DNA of 64,000 nt from CAVUCH01 sp963739995 (GCA_963739995.1 CAVUCH010000003.1:1-64000); one strand, 5' to 3'. Counted from the stretch's first letter, positions 42,482-51,422 are shown. Program-made: numbers and translations. The notes: a model not told the origin generated them from the letters alone.

Positions 42482-44242
42482 ATGCTTCGGGGCGTTGCAT
42501 TCGGCGCACCGGATACGGACAATCCGCACGTGGTCGATCATCTGGTCCTCGCGGTCGCCCTCGCCACGATGCCGCCGCCCCTTCCCGCGCCGGCCGCTGT
42601 GCTCCACACGGGGTTCCACGCCCCACCCCTGCATCGTGCTGCACGCGCGCTCGCGCGAGATGGCGCCCTCGAACGTTCCGCCCCAGGCACGGACGCGCGC
42701 CGCCAGGACTGCGGCGCTCCGTCCTACGACTGCGCCCTCGCGCACGTCGAGAGCCGAAACTTTCGCGCCGCGATCTCTGCCCTTCAGCAGCTGCTTGCGC
42801 GAACGCCGCGCGATTTGAAAACCCTGAACCTCTATGGGATCGCGCTCACCGGTGCTGGCCGCGTCGACGAGGCCAACGAGCGCTTCCGCGAGGCGCTCGG
42901 GATAGACCAGGCCTTCACGCCCGCGCGCAAGAACCTGGCCGTCAACGAGTTCAATCGGGGCAGGTTCCAGCTGGCGCGGCGCGACTTCGAACAGGTGCTG
43001 GCGCAGATGCCCGGCGACGAGGTGGCGCACCTGCACCTGGCGGAGATCGAGTACGCCCGCAAACGCTGCACGACGGCGTTGCCGCACTACCAGAAGGCGG
43101 GCGCGCGTGCGATGGCCAACCCGTCATGGATCCTTCACCATGGCGCCTGTCTGCTCGAGGCGCGGCAGACCGGTGCCGCCGGCATCGTGCTCGCAGGATT
43201 GCCAGACGGGGATGCGGACAGCCAGTTCGCCGCTGGAGTTGCCCTCGCACGCGCCGGCGCGCACGCCGACGCCGCCCGGTTCTTCGCCGCCGCGCGCCGT
43301 CACGGCTACCCGGACTCATATGCCGCCGGATACAACGAGGCGTTGATGCTTGTGGAGGCGGCGGCGTTCGGTGAGGCCATCCGGGTCGTTCAGGAGCTGT
43401 TGAGGGAAGGGGCTCGGCCGGCGGAGCTCCACAACCTGGCGGCACGTGCGTATGTCGGGGCGGGGCGTATTCAGGACGCCTACGATGCCCTGCGTGAGGC
43501 GGTCCGCCTGGATCCGGCGGCGGAAGGCAATTACAGTGATCTTGCGCTGCTCTGTCTCGATCACGAGAACTTTGCCCTGGGTCTCGAGATCGTGGACATC
43601 GGCCTGAGGCATCGACCCGACTCCTTCCCGCTTCATCTGCAGCGCGGCGTGCTGCTGGCGATGAAGGGTGTCGTGGAACAGGCCGAGACGGAGTTCGACC
43701 GCGCACGCCAGCTCGCGCCGGAGAGCGCGGCACCGTACGTAGCGCTCGCCATGGCCTGGATGCAGACGGGCCAGACCGCGCGTGCCGTTGAAACGCTGCG
43801 GGCGCGAGCACGCGACGCCGGCGCGAATGCGGCCATTCATCACATGCTCGGCGTCGCGCTGATGCGATCCGGCATCGATCCGGCGGACGACGCCGCGCTG
43901 GAAGCGATGCACGCGTTCGAGGCGGCGATCCGTCTCGATGCGCGGTTCGCGGGTGCCAGGGCCGAACTGGGAAAGCTGCTGCTGAAGCGGGACGATGTGC
44001 CCGGTGCGCTCGTGCAGCTGGAGCAGGCGGTGGCGCTGGATCCGGAGAGCGCCGCGCCGGCGTATTCGCTCGCGCAGGCGTATCGCCGCTCCGGACAAAC
44101 CGCGCGCGCACAGGAGCTGCTGGCGCGTGTGAGCACGCTCAATGCGCGAGAGCGCGGCGACGATCCGGATCGCGACCTGAAACGCACGGTCATGCGTATT
44201 ATCCGCGACGGCTCGGCACCGCCGCCGGCCTCCGCGCGATGA
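42482..44242 (+). CDS. TPR-repeat protein, first of a pair
   Basis: About 586 residues made of tetratricopeptide repeats (LKTLNLYGIALTGAGRVDEA, AELHNLAARAYVGAGRIQDA, HLQRGVLLAMKGVVEQAETE, GARAELGKLLLKRDDVPGAL). A hydrophobic segment near the start (VVDHLVLAVALATMPPPLPA) could be an export signal, but it is not convincing. The frame stays open upstream into the receptor gene, so the start is inferred; ATG 42482 lies 100 nt past the receptor stop and has no clear ribosome site. It overlaps the next TPR gene by 4 nt (ATGA). Confidence 0.8.
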   Translation: MLRGVAFGAPDTDNPHVVDHLVLAVALATMPPPLPAPAAVLHTGFHAPPLHRAARALARDGALERSAPGTDARRQDCGAPSYDCALAHVESRNFRAAISALQQLLARTPRDLKTLNLYGIALTGAGRVDEANERFREALGIDQAFTPARKNLAVNEFNRGRFQLARRDFEQVLAQMPGDEVAHLHLAEIEYARKRCTTALPHYQKAGARAMANPSWILHHGACLLEARQTGAAGIVLAGLPDGDADSQFAAGVALARAGAHADAARFFAAARRHGYPDSYAAGYNEALMLVEAAAFGEAIRVVQELLREGARPAELHNLAARAYVGAGRIQDAYDALREAVRLDPAAEGNYSDLALLCLDHENFALGLEIVDIGLRHRPDSFPLHLQRGVLLAMKGVVEQAETEFDRARQLAPESAAPYVALAMAWMQTGQTARAVETLRARARDAGANAAIHHMLGVALMRSGIDPADDAALEAMHAFEAAIRLDARFAGARAELGKLLLKRDDVPGALVQLEQAVALDPESAAPAYSLAQAYRRSGQTARAQELLARVSTLNARERGDDPDRDLKRTVMRIIRDGSAPPPASAR

Positions 44243-45933
44243 GCGGCGCGGCGGCTCATGGAGCTGCGCTCCCTCACCTGCCGCGTGCCGGCGGATCAGT
44301 GCTCCTGCTGATTGTCCTGATGCTTGCCTCTCCTGGTCCCGCGCGGGGCGGATCACAGTCGTCCACAGCAACAGCGGCTGCAACCGCCGCCGATTATCGT
44401 GCCCGCGGGCTGCGCGAGCTCGCCCAGGGCAACCCGCGGGCAGCGCTCATCGCGCTGCGAGCCGCGGTTGCACTGGATGCGGGCGATGCGGCGGCGCACG
44501 ATGGGATCGGGATGGTGCTCGGCGATTCCGGCGACCTGGAGGGGGCGCTCGATGCGTTTGCCCAGGCCGTGCGACTCGACCCTGCGTTCGCACAGGCTCG
44601 CGTGCACCTCGCGCTGGCGTTGGAGAGGTCCGGGCGCCTCTCCGAAGCGGTGACGGAGTACCAGGAAGCGCTGCGGCTCGAACCGGAGCGGGTGGACGCT
44701 GCGTATGGCCTCAGCTCCACCTGCGGCACCCTTGGCGATCTCGAAGGGGCAATCGTGCTGCTCCGCGGGATCCTGAGCGGCGCCCCCGGGTTCGCCGAGG
44801 CGCATTACAATCTCGGTCTGTACCTGTGGCAACGCTCTCGGCGAAGGGGGGGCGCGCCGGACGCCGGTGATCTCGATGCGGCGCTCGCCGAGGCCGCGGC
44901 GGCCGTGCGCCTTGCACCCGCGCGCGCCGACTTCCACGCCGCCCTCGGCCAGATGCTCGCGGACAAGCAGGACCTCACCGGCGCCGTTGGTGCGCTGCGT
45001 CAGGCGCGCACGCTCGACGCCGCAAATTACGAGCACGCCTACAATCTCGGGCTCGCGCTTCGCATGAACGGGAATCTCGACCAAGCCGAGACCGAATTAC
45101 GCGCAGCGCTGCGCGGCCATCCTGGCCACGGGCTGGCACGGCGCGCACTCGGGCTGGTGCTTCGCCAACGGGACGATCTGCAGGGCGCCGCCGCCGAGCT
45201 CCGGGCCGCGGTGACCGCCCTTCCCGAGGATGCGCAGGCGCATCACCTGCTCGGATCCGTCCTCCTCAAGCTCGATCATCCGGCAGCGGCCCTCGCGCCA
45301 CTGCGTGCGGCGATCGCGCTGGAACCGGGCCTCACCGACGCGCGCGCGATGCTGGCACAGGCGCTCGCCCGCACGGGTGCGCGGGACGAGGCGCGGGAGC
45401 AGCAGGCAGAGATTCAGCGGATCAACGCCATCCGCGCCGCGATGGGACGGGCGCTCGTGCTGCTCGAGGGCGCGTCCGAGCGGACGCGCGCAGGCGATCC
45501 GGCCGGGGCGATCGCGCGCCTGCGCGAGGCCGTTGCGATCAGCCCGACACTGGCGGAGGCGCAGTTTCAGCTCGGCGCTGCGTTGCGGCACTCGTCCGGG
45601 CACACCGCCGAAGCGGAAGCGGCGCTGCGGGAGGCCGTGCGCCTGGATCCCGACGAGGCACGCGCCCACTACGAGCTCGGACTTGCGCGCGCCAGCGCCG
45701 GCGACCTGCAAGGCGCGGCACTCGCGTTGCGCCGCGCGACGGTGCTTGCGCCGGGCCTGGTGGCGGCGCAGCGCGAGCTCGCGGCGGTGGCGCGACGCCA
45801 GCAGGACTGGCCCAGCGTCGCCGCGGCGCTCACGGCGGTGCTCGCCTGGAGTCCCGTGGACGCGCAGGCCAGGAGCGGGCTGCAGGAAGCGAACGCGCAC
45901 CGGTCTTCGCGGCCGCCGGCGGATCACCGATGA
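44239..45933 (+). CDS. TPR-repeat protein, second of a pair, secreted
   Basis: 564 residues. The N-terminal LLLIVLMLASPGPARGGSQS acts as a signal peptide; the rest is a run of TPR units (RARGLRELAQGNPRAALIAL, AHDGIGMVLGDSGDLEGALD, FHAALGQMLADKQDLTGAVG, AHHLLGSVLLKLDHPAAALA). It probably works in the periplasm as a scaffold for the heptaheme cytochrome or the CRTAC1 protein. It overlaps both neighbours by 4 nt, so the three are translationally coupled. Confidence 0.85.
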   Translation: MSGAAAHGAALPHLPRAGGSVLLLIVLMLASPGPARGGSQSSTATAAATAADYRARGLRELAQGNPRAALIALRAAVALDAGDAAAHDGIGMVLGDSGDLEGALDAFAQAVRLDPAFAQARVHLALALERSGRLSEAVTEYQEALRLEPERVDAAYGLSSTCGTLGDLEGAIVLLRGILSGAPGFAEAHYNLGLYLWQRSRRRGGAPDAGDLDAALAEAAAAVRLAPARADFHAALGQMLADKQDLTGAVGALRQARTLDAANYEHAYNLGLALRMNGNLDQAETELRAALRGHPGHGLARRALGLVLRQRDDLQGAAAELRAAVTALPEDAQAHHLLGSVLLKLDHPAAALAPLRAAIALEPGLTDARAMLAQALARTGARDEAREQQAEIQRINAIRAAMGRALVLLEGASERTRAGDPAGAIARLREAVAISPTLAEAQFQLGAALRHSSGHTAEAEAALREAVRLDPDEARAHYELGLARASAGDLQGAALALRRATVLAPGLVAAQRELAAVARRQQDWPSVAAALTAVLAWSPVDAQARSGLQEANAHRSSRPPADHR

Positions 45934-47135
45934 CGCCTGACTGGCCTGCGCGACGGGCGGGAACGCCTGGACGCGGTCGGCGCCGCCTCCTGACCCACGA
46001 CCGGCCCGTCGCGATTCTGCTCGTGGCGCTCCTGGCAATCTCCCTCGCCCAGGGGGTGCTTCTCGGCCAGATGGCCACGGCCGAACGAGTCGAGGCGCCT
46101 GGATGGTGGCCCACGAAGGGAACGGCCGCCCGACAGGAATACGCAGGGCCAGATGCGTGTGCCGCCTGCCACACGTCTCGAGCGGCGAGCCAGCAGTTGA
46201 CCGCCATGGCCGGCACGGCGCGCCGCGCGGACGACTCCCGCATCCTGAGCGGCAGCACGCCGCTCAGCGTGAGGCTTGGCGGGTTCTCATACACGATTGC
46301 GAGGGGCGGCCAGGCGCCCACATACACGGTGAGCGACGGCACGCGTTCGGTCTCCGCGGCACTCGCCTGGGCCTTCGGTGTGGGCAAGGTCGGCCAGACG
46401 TACCTGTTCGAACGGGATGGAGGGCTGCACGAAGCGCGCGTGAGCTACTACGGCGGCCCGCAAACGCTCGACGTCACACCCACACGAGGGCTGGCCACAC
46501 CGGCCAGCGTGGAGGAGGCGATGGGGCGGACAGTGCCGGAGACGGAGGCGCGCCGCTGCTTCAGTTGCCACACGACGGCCGCGACGGCGGCCCGGCGTTT
46601 CGATCCCGGGGCGCTCATGCCTGGCGTCACCTGCGAGGCGTGTCACGGTCCGGGGCGCCAGCACGCCTCCGCCATGGCGCGCTCGGGCACGGGAGCGCCG
46701 GCGGCCCCCGGCGCCACGATCATGAACCCGCAGCACCTCGATCCCGTTGATTCGGTCGACTTCTGCGGCGCGTGCCACGCGACGTTCTGGGACGTGAGGC
46801 TTGCGGACGAACGCGGTCTCGCCGCGCTGCGGTCGCAACCGTATCGACTGCAGAGCAGCAAGTGCTGGGGCGAAGGCGATGCTCGACTCACCTGCGTCGC
46901 CTGCCATGACCCGCACAAGCCGCTCGAGCGCACCGCGCGCCCCTATGACGCGCGGTGTCTGAGCTGCCACGCCCCAGGAGCGGCGCGCGCGGCTGCTGGT
47001 CGCGAGGCGAAGGCGTGCGCGGTAGCGACCGCGGAGTGTGTCACCTGCCACATGCCGAAATACGAGGTGCCCGAAATGCACGCACGGTTCACGGACCACC
47101 TGATACGGGTGGTGAGGGGTGGAAGGCCGCAATGA
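45930..47135 (+). CDS. Membrane-anchored heptaheme cytochrome c
   Basis: 401 residues. One N-terminal transmembrane/signal segment (PVAILLVALLAISLAQGVLL) and seven CxxCH motifs: CAACH, CFSCH, CEACH, CGACH, CVACH, CLSCH and CVTCH. Seven hemes arranged like this recall the octaheme/pentaheme electron-transfer cytochromes (NrfA- or hydroxylamine oxidoreductase-like), but no catalytic CxxCK or Tyr cross-link region is evident, so a purely electron-carrying role is likelier. It closes the GntR/CRTAC1/receptor/TPR cluster. Confidence 0.88.
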   Translation: MTPDWPARRAGTPGRGRRRLLTHDRPVAILLVALLAISLAQGVLLGQMATAERVEAPGWWPTKGTAARQEYAGPDACAACHTSRAASQQLTAMAGTARRADDSRILSGSTPLSVRLGGFSYTIARGGQAPTYTVSDGTRSVSAALAWAFGVGKVGQTYLFERDGGLHEARVSYYGGPQTLDVTPTRGLATPASVEEAMGRTVPETEARRCFSCHTTAATAARRFDPGALMPGVTCEACHGPGRQHASAMARSGTGAPAAPGATIMNPQHLDPVDSVDFCGACHATFWDVRLADERGLAALRSQPYRLQSSKCWGEGDARLTCVACHDPHKPLERTARPYDARCLSCHAPGAARAAAGREAKACAVATAECVTCHMPKYEVPEMHARFTDHLIRVVRGGRPQ

Positions 47136-47186
47136 GCAGCCAGGCAGTTCGACGGCGCCCCTCGGGCGCCGGCCGGATCTCTGAGT

Positions 47187-47340
47187 TCATCGCGGCGATC
47201 GGAAGCTCGCGCGAACCTCTTCCGATAAAACTTGCGGCTGCTCCCAGGCGGCGAAGTGCCCTCCTTTCGGGAGCCGGTTGTAATGAACCAGCTTCGGATA
47301 GGCCTTCTCTGTCCAGCTCCGCGGCCCCGGCATAAACGCG
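47187..47340 (-). pseudogene. Remnant: C-terminal end of an epoxide hydrolase-like protein
   Basis: Frame reads FMPGPRSWTEKAYPKLVHYN then RLPKGGHFAAWEQPQVLSEE then VRASFRSPR and a stop at 47187-47189. This is the well-known end of EphA-type alpha/beta-hydrolase epoxide hydrolases, including the catalytic His of GGHFAAWEQP. Nothing upstream belongs to the protein. About 50 residues remain. Confidence 0.75.
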
Positions 47341-47417
47341 CTCGAGGTCGCGCTCCGGTGCCTGAACGCCGATGTGCGCGGAATGCGAGCCGCATCAGGA
47401 GCCGGGTTCGCACCGTC

Positions 47418-48689
47418 TTACCGTCCTCTTCCGAATACCCGCTTGACGGCCTCGAGGTAGCTGTAGCCCCAGATCGTGTCGGGCAGGAGCACATGATCTT
47501 CGGTCCACTCGTTCCATGCGGAGAGCATCACGATGGGCGGGTGGGATGGGGTGACACGTGGGGCCGCGAAATACTGGGCGCCGCGGAGCAGGCGTTCGAA
47601 CTGGTCCGGCGATCGGTCGACTGCCACGTGCGCGCCGGTGCCGAAGCGCGGGCTGTCGTCCCAGCCCACCGGACAGTCCGGAAAGAACGGCACGTTCACC
47701 TTCGCAGCGGTCGCCTTCCAGCCGGCAATCGTCATGAGCGCGCCCTCACCCCACGGCGAGCGTCCGGGCGGGCGCGAGTAGGTGAAGCCGAAGGTGTGGT
47801 ACTGGGTGGCGCTGTCGATCCCCAGCTCCTTGAGCCGCGGTTCGTGTCCACCGTAGACGTGGTTCGCCTGGAAGTGCAGCTCTCCCAGGCCCGCGGCCCG
47901 CACGCGGGCGCGCATCGCGTCGGACGCGCGCTTCCACCCGTCGGCGCCGAGCTGCTCGATGATCAGCGACAAGTCAAAAATCCCGAAGACCAGCCCGTTG
48001 CCGATCCGCCAGTAGTTCGGCTCGCGGAAGTAGTGCCCGATGCAGTAGTCGATCACCCGGAGGCAGTCGGCCTCGCTGTGGCGCTGCGGGAGCATCGTGG
48101 CAGCCGCATCCGGCGAGGTCGCGGGATAGACGTTCTTCCAGTGATGGTTCGCCCACATCAGCGCGAACTTCAGCTGCGAACGGTTCGCCGCCTTGAGCAA
48201 GCCGTTCTCCAGCTGCTCGTGGTAGAACATCGTCCCGTCGTGCCAGTACCAGTCGATCAGCCAACCGTCGATGCCATGCTGATGGGCCGCGTCAATCTCG
48301 CGCTCCGCCCACTGCGGGTCGGCCTCGTTGAAGTAGCCCCACAGCGGATGCTTGGGAAAGAGATGGCCAGCGAACAGCGGCCGCGAGGACTTGAGGGTCT
48401 CGTATTCCGTCCATCCCTTTCCGAACCGCTCCTCCATGAACGGGCTCGGATGCCAGCTCGGGAAGTTGTACGCGACCACCTCGAAGGGGACGCCGCTCAC
48501 GTCCACCGGCGCAATCGCGGCCCGCAGCTTCTCCTCCGAGAAGTAGGCATCGAGATCGCCGGGGCAGACCGCAACGTCGGCGCTGCACGACTCCGCTGTC
48601 CCGGCGGGAGCTGCGGGTGTCTGCGTGGTCAAACCGGCGGCAGCAAACGGCGCGGACACGGCTGAGTGGAGGAAGGTGCGGCGGTTCAT
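47418..48689 (-). CDS. Tat-exported WbsX-family (GH99-like) protein
   Basis: About 423 residues. MNRRTFLHSAVSAPFAAAG is a twin-arginine signal. The mature part matches WbsX/glycoside hydrolase-99-like proteins: VVAYNFPSWHPSPF, HPLWGYFNEADPQWAEREID, HGIDGWLIDWYWHDG, LMWANHHWKNVYP and SAWNEWTEDHVLLPD. Such proteins are found with polysaccharide gene sets and may be endo-glycosidases on mannose-containing glycans. TACGCT lies 6 nt before the ATG with no ribosome site. A start at 48818 in the same frame would read through the TGCACAATGCA repeat and is rejected. It is divergent from uronate isomerase. Confidence 0.85.
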   Translation of the reverse strand: MNRRTFLHSAVSAPFAAAGLTTQTPAAPAGTAESCSADVAVCPGDLDAYFSEEKLRAAIAPVDVSGVPFEVVAYNFPSWHPSPFMEERFGKGWTEYETLKSSRPLFAGHLFPKHPLWGYFNEADPQWAEREIDAAHQHGIDGWLIDWYWHDGTMFYHEQLENGLLKAANRSQLKFALMWANHHWKNVYPATSPDAAATMLPQRHSEADCLRVIDYCIGHYFREPNYWRIGNGLVFGIFDLSLIIEQLGADGWKRASDAMRARVRAAGLGELHFQANHVYGGHEPRLKELGIDSATQYHTFGFTYSRPPGRSPWGEGALMTIAGWKATAAKVNVPFFPDCPVGWDDSPRFGTGAHVAVDRSPDQFERLLRGAQYFAAPRVTPSHPPIVMLSAWNEWTEDHVLLPDTIWGYSYLEAVKRVFGRGR

Positions 48690-48695
48690 GGATAG

Positions 48696-48701
48696 AGCGT
48701 A
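48696..48701 (-). promoter_or_regulatory. Putative -10 box TACGCT of the WbsX-like gene
   Basis: TACGCT, 6 nt (CTATCC), then ATG at 48689. It abuts the left end of the inverted repeat. Confidence 0.35.
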
Positions 48702-48885
48702 ATGCACAATGCAGAATGCACGATGCACAATGCAGCACGACGCAGATGGCTCATCCCCGAACTCCAATGTGCCGCATGGTGCAACGTGCCGTTCACGCAA
48801 CGTCGTCGCGTGTTGCAACGGTCTCGCACGTGCCGTCTAGCAGCGCGCAGTGTGTGCGTTGTGCATTCTGCATCGTGCATTTGGT
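48701..48885. repeat. Inverted repeat with TGCACAATGCA ends, copy 2
   Basis: Left end aatgcacaatgcagaatgca (48701-48720) and gatgcacaatgcagc; right end gttgtgcattctgcatcgtg (48858-48877). Same family as 28921-29117, similar length (~185 bp). It occupies almost the whole divergent spacer between WbsX-like and uronate isomerase genes. Confidence 0.8.
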
Positions 48886-48894
48886 GAGTCCCCC

Positions 48895-50295
48895 ATGTTG
48901 AACCCCAACCGCTATTTCTCCCCCGTGCCAGCCGTGCGCGAGATCGCGCGCGGATTGTATGACCGTGTGGCGGATCTCCCGCTCGTGTGCCCGCACGGGC
49001 ATGTCGATCCGCGCATGCTCGCGGAGGACGCGCCCTTTCCAAACCCGGCGGCGCTGATCGTCGTGCCGGATCACTACCTCGTGCGGATGCTCTACTCGCA
49101 GGGCGTGGCAATGGAGAGCCTCGGGATCCCGCGGCTGGATGGCGCACCAACGGAAACAGATCCGCGAAAAATCTGGCAGGTGTTCGCCGATCACTTCTAC
49201 CTGTTTCGAGGCACGCCGAGCGGCGCCTGGCTCGCGCACGAGCTCGAGGGCGTGCTCGGGATCGCCGAGCGGCTCGACGGTGCGTCGGCCATGCGCATCT
49301 ACGATCGGCTGGAGGAGCAGCTCGCGAAGCCGGAGTTCCGGCCGCGCGCGCTCTTCGAGCGGTTCCGGATCGAGGTGCTCTGCACGACGGACGCCGCGAC
49401 CGACACGCTCGAGTGGCACAGGATGATTCGCGAGTCGGGATGGGCGGGCAACGTGCGGCCGACGTTCAGGCCCGACCTCGCGATCAACATCCTGCACCCG
49501 GCGTGGAAGGACGAGATCGGGCGGCTGAGCGCGCTCACCGGGCGCGAGGTGCGCGACTATCGCACCTATCTCCGCGCGCTGGAGCAGCGGCGCGCGTTTT
49601 TCAAGGAGATGGGTGCGTCGGCGACCGATCATGCCGCGGTGACGCCGTTTACCTCGGAGCTGTCGGCGGCGGAGGTCACCATCGTCTTCGAGCGCGCGAT
49701 GAAGGGCTGTGCGACCGATGCTGACGGCCGCGCGTTCACGGGACACATGCTCATGGAGATGGCGCGCATGAGCGTGGAGGACGGCCTCGTGATGCAGCTC
49801 CACCCCGGCTCCGACCGCAATCACAACGATCTCGTGTTCGGGCGTTTCGGACCCGATCGGGGTTGCGACATCCCGCTCGCCACCGAGTACACGCGCAACC
49901 TGCGGCCGCTCCTCAACAAGTACGGCAACGAACCGTCGTTCCGCCTCGTGCTCTTCACGCTCGACGAGACGACCTACTCGCGCGAACTGGCGCCGCTCGC
50001 AGGGCACTACCCTGCCGTGCGGCTCGGACCGCCCTGGTGGTTTCACGACAGCATCGAGGGGATGCTGCGCTTCCGCTACCACGTGACGGAGACCGCCGGC
50101 ATCTACAACACGGCCGGCTTCAACGACGACACGCGCGCATTCCTGTCGATCCCCGCACGCCACGACGTCGCCCGGCGCGTGGACGCGCAGTTCCTCGCGG
50201 ACCTCGTCTCACGGCACATCATCGAGTTGCACGACGCCGAGGAGATGATCGGCGAGCTCGCGTACGGGCTCGCGAAGAAGACCTATCGACTGTGA
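48895..50295 (+). CDS. uxaC: Uronate (glucuronate) isomerase
   Basis: 466 residues, the usual family length. It interconverts D-glucuronate/fructuronate and galacturonate/tagaturonate in hexuronate breakdown. Amidohydrolase-type motifs are present: LPLVCPHGHVDPRML near the N-terminus, VLCTTDAATDTLEWHRMI, MQLHPGSDRNHND, and WWFHDSIEGMLRFRYHVTET. ATG at 48895 follows GGTGAG; codons further upstream lie in the repeat. Its partner genes (uxuA, uxaB) are not in the window. Its place beside a glycosidase-like gene suggests polysaccharide use. Confidence 0.92.
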   Translation: MLNPNRYFSPVPAVREIARGLYDRVADLPLVCPHGHVDPRMLAEDAPFPNPAALIVVPDHYLVRMLYSQGVAMESLGIPRLDGAPTETDPRKIWQVFADHFYLFRGTPSGAWLAHELEGVLGIAERLDGASAMRIYDRLEEQLAKPEFRPRALFERFRIEVLCTTDAATDTLEWHRMIRESGWAGNVRPTFRPDLAINILHPAWKDEIGRLSALTGREVRDYRTYLRALEQRRAFFKEMGASATDHAAVTPFTSELSAAEVTIVFERAMKGCATDADGRAFTGHMLMEMARMSVEDGLVMQLHPGSDRNHNDLVFGRFGPDRGCDIPLATEYTRNLRPLLNKYGNEPSFRLVLFTLDETTYSRELAPLAGHYPAVRLGPPWWFHDSIEGMLRFRYHVTETAGIYNTAGFNDDTRAFLSIPARHDVARRVDAQFLADLVSRHIIELHDAEEMIGELAYGLAKKTYRL

Positions 50296-50433
50296 TGGCC
50301 TGGGGGTCAGACCCGTCCGAGGCGGTGTGAGCCCGCGCAACCTGATACTGCCCGGCTGACACCCCAGGCTATCGTCTCCGCACCGCTGCGCGAATCGGCA
50401 CCCGTGCACGATTTGCGGGTGCAACGTCGCGCT

Positions 50434-50664
50434 TCACGACACCGCGCGGAGTTGAGCGTCGAGGTCAGCCATGGCCCGCTCGAGCGCCGTTCGCTGCGTC
50501 GGGGTGCGCGCCAGCGCCAGTTGGCGTGCTGTCTGAGCGCGGGCGAGCTCGAGTGTGCGGCGCCGATCTGTGGCCGAAGATTCGCGAGGGCCACCCGCCT
50601 CCCGGCGCCGCTCGGCTTCCTGCTGCTGATCCTCGATTGCCTTGCTCTCCCACCCTCGTGCCAT
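50434..50664 (-). CDS. Small charged conserved protein
   Basis: A 76-residue, mostly helical and charged protein starting MARGWESKAIEDQQQEAERR. I recognise the MARGWESKsvE opening from small hypothetical proteins of Acidobacteriota, without known function. ATG at 50664 has GAGGAG 7 nt upstream. The C-terminal two-thirds (TLELARAQTARQLALARTPT) looks like a coiled coil. It overlaps nothing and lies convergent to uronate isomerase. Confidence 0.7.
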   Translation of the reverse strand: MARGWESKAIEDQQQEAERRREAGGPRESSATDRRRTLELARAQTARQLALARTPTQRTALERAMADLDAQLRAVS

Positions 50665-50731
50665 GGTGCTGCTCCTCACGTCTTGTGGCTCGGTTCCTGC
50701 ACGGTGGGTACCGCACATCGGGAGGACCCTC

Positions 50732-51308
50732 GTGCGACACAGCGTGAACATTGTAGTGGCCTTGCTCAGCATGGCCGCGGGCGCCTGGACAGGCACCACC
50801 GCGCAAACAGAACAGCCCGGGCTGCTGGCGGAACAGGGCCCACGCGCGGAATCGCCGTCCTCAGTCACCCTGCGCGGCTGCCTTCAGAAGGGGCAGGCAG
50901 CCGGCACGTTCCTGCTGGTCACGCCCCGGGCGCTCACGGAGGCGAGTGCTGAAGCGGCGTTGCCGCCGGCAGCGCGTCCGCAGGACCGCGCATCGTCCGA
51001 TGCCTCCACTGCCGTCGCGGCGACCGCACGTACGGTCTCGTACGAGCTCGTCGCGGGAAAGTCTGACGTCGATCTCGCGTCTCTCGTCGGGAAACGCGTT
51101 GAGGTGCAGGGGACGCCCGAGCTGACGGCGCCCGGGGCAACTGCCGACGACAGCCCGGCAGCCGAAGCCGCCGCCGCCGACACGCCATCCGCCGACCGCA
51201 CGACCGACGGCGTGTCCACGGATACATCCGGCAGCTGCATCCGGCAACTCACAACGCTCCCGCGTGCGCCTGTCCACCATTCGGCCCCTCGGCGGCACGT
51301 GCGGGTGA
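50732..51308 (+). CDS. Small secreted protein with a conserved GCL motif, frameshifted near its end
   Basis: GTG at 50732 follows GGGAGG; signal peptide VNIVVALLSMAAGAWTGTTA. The mature part has VTLRGCLQKGQAAGTFLLVT and VSYELVAGKSDVDLASLVGK then RVEVQGTPEL, a pattern common in acidobacterial secreted proteins. The first frame runs on past the expected end and into the next gene. One base over, from about 51235, it reads SGNSQRSRVRLSTIRPLGGT, CG and a stop at 51306-51308, the expected ending. So one extra base lies near 51225-51240. The function is unknown. Confidence 0.65.
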
Positions 51309-51422
51309 ACGACCGGGCCGATACTGTTCTCTCCACGACTCATCGCCAACGCTCGGCTGCCGGCCGGGCCCCGCATTTGCAAATGGGCACATTGCGCCGT
51401 GCGCTGACCCACTGGAGGAATC

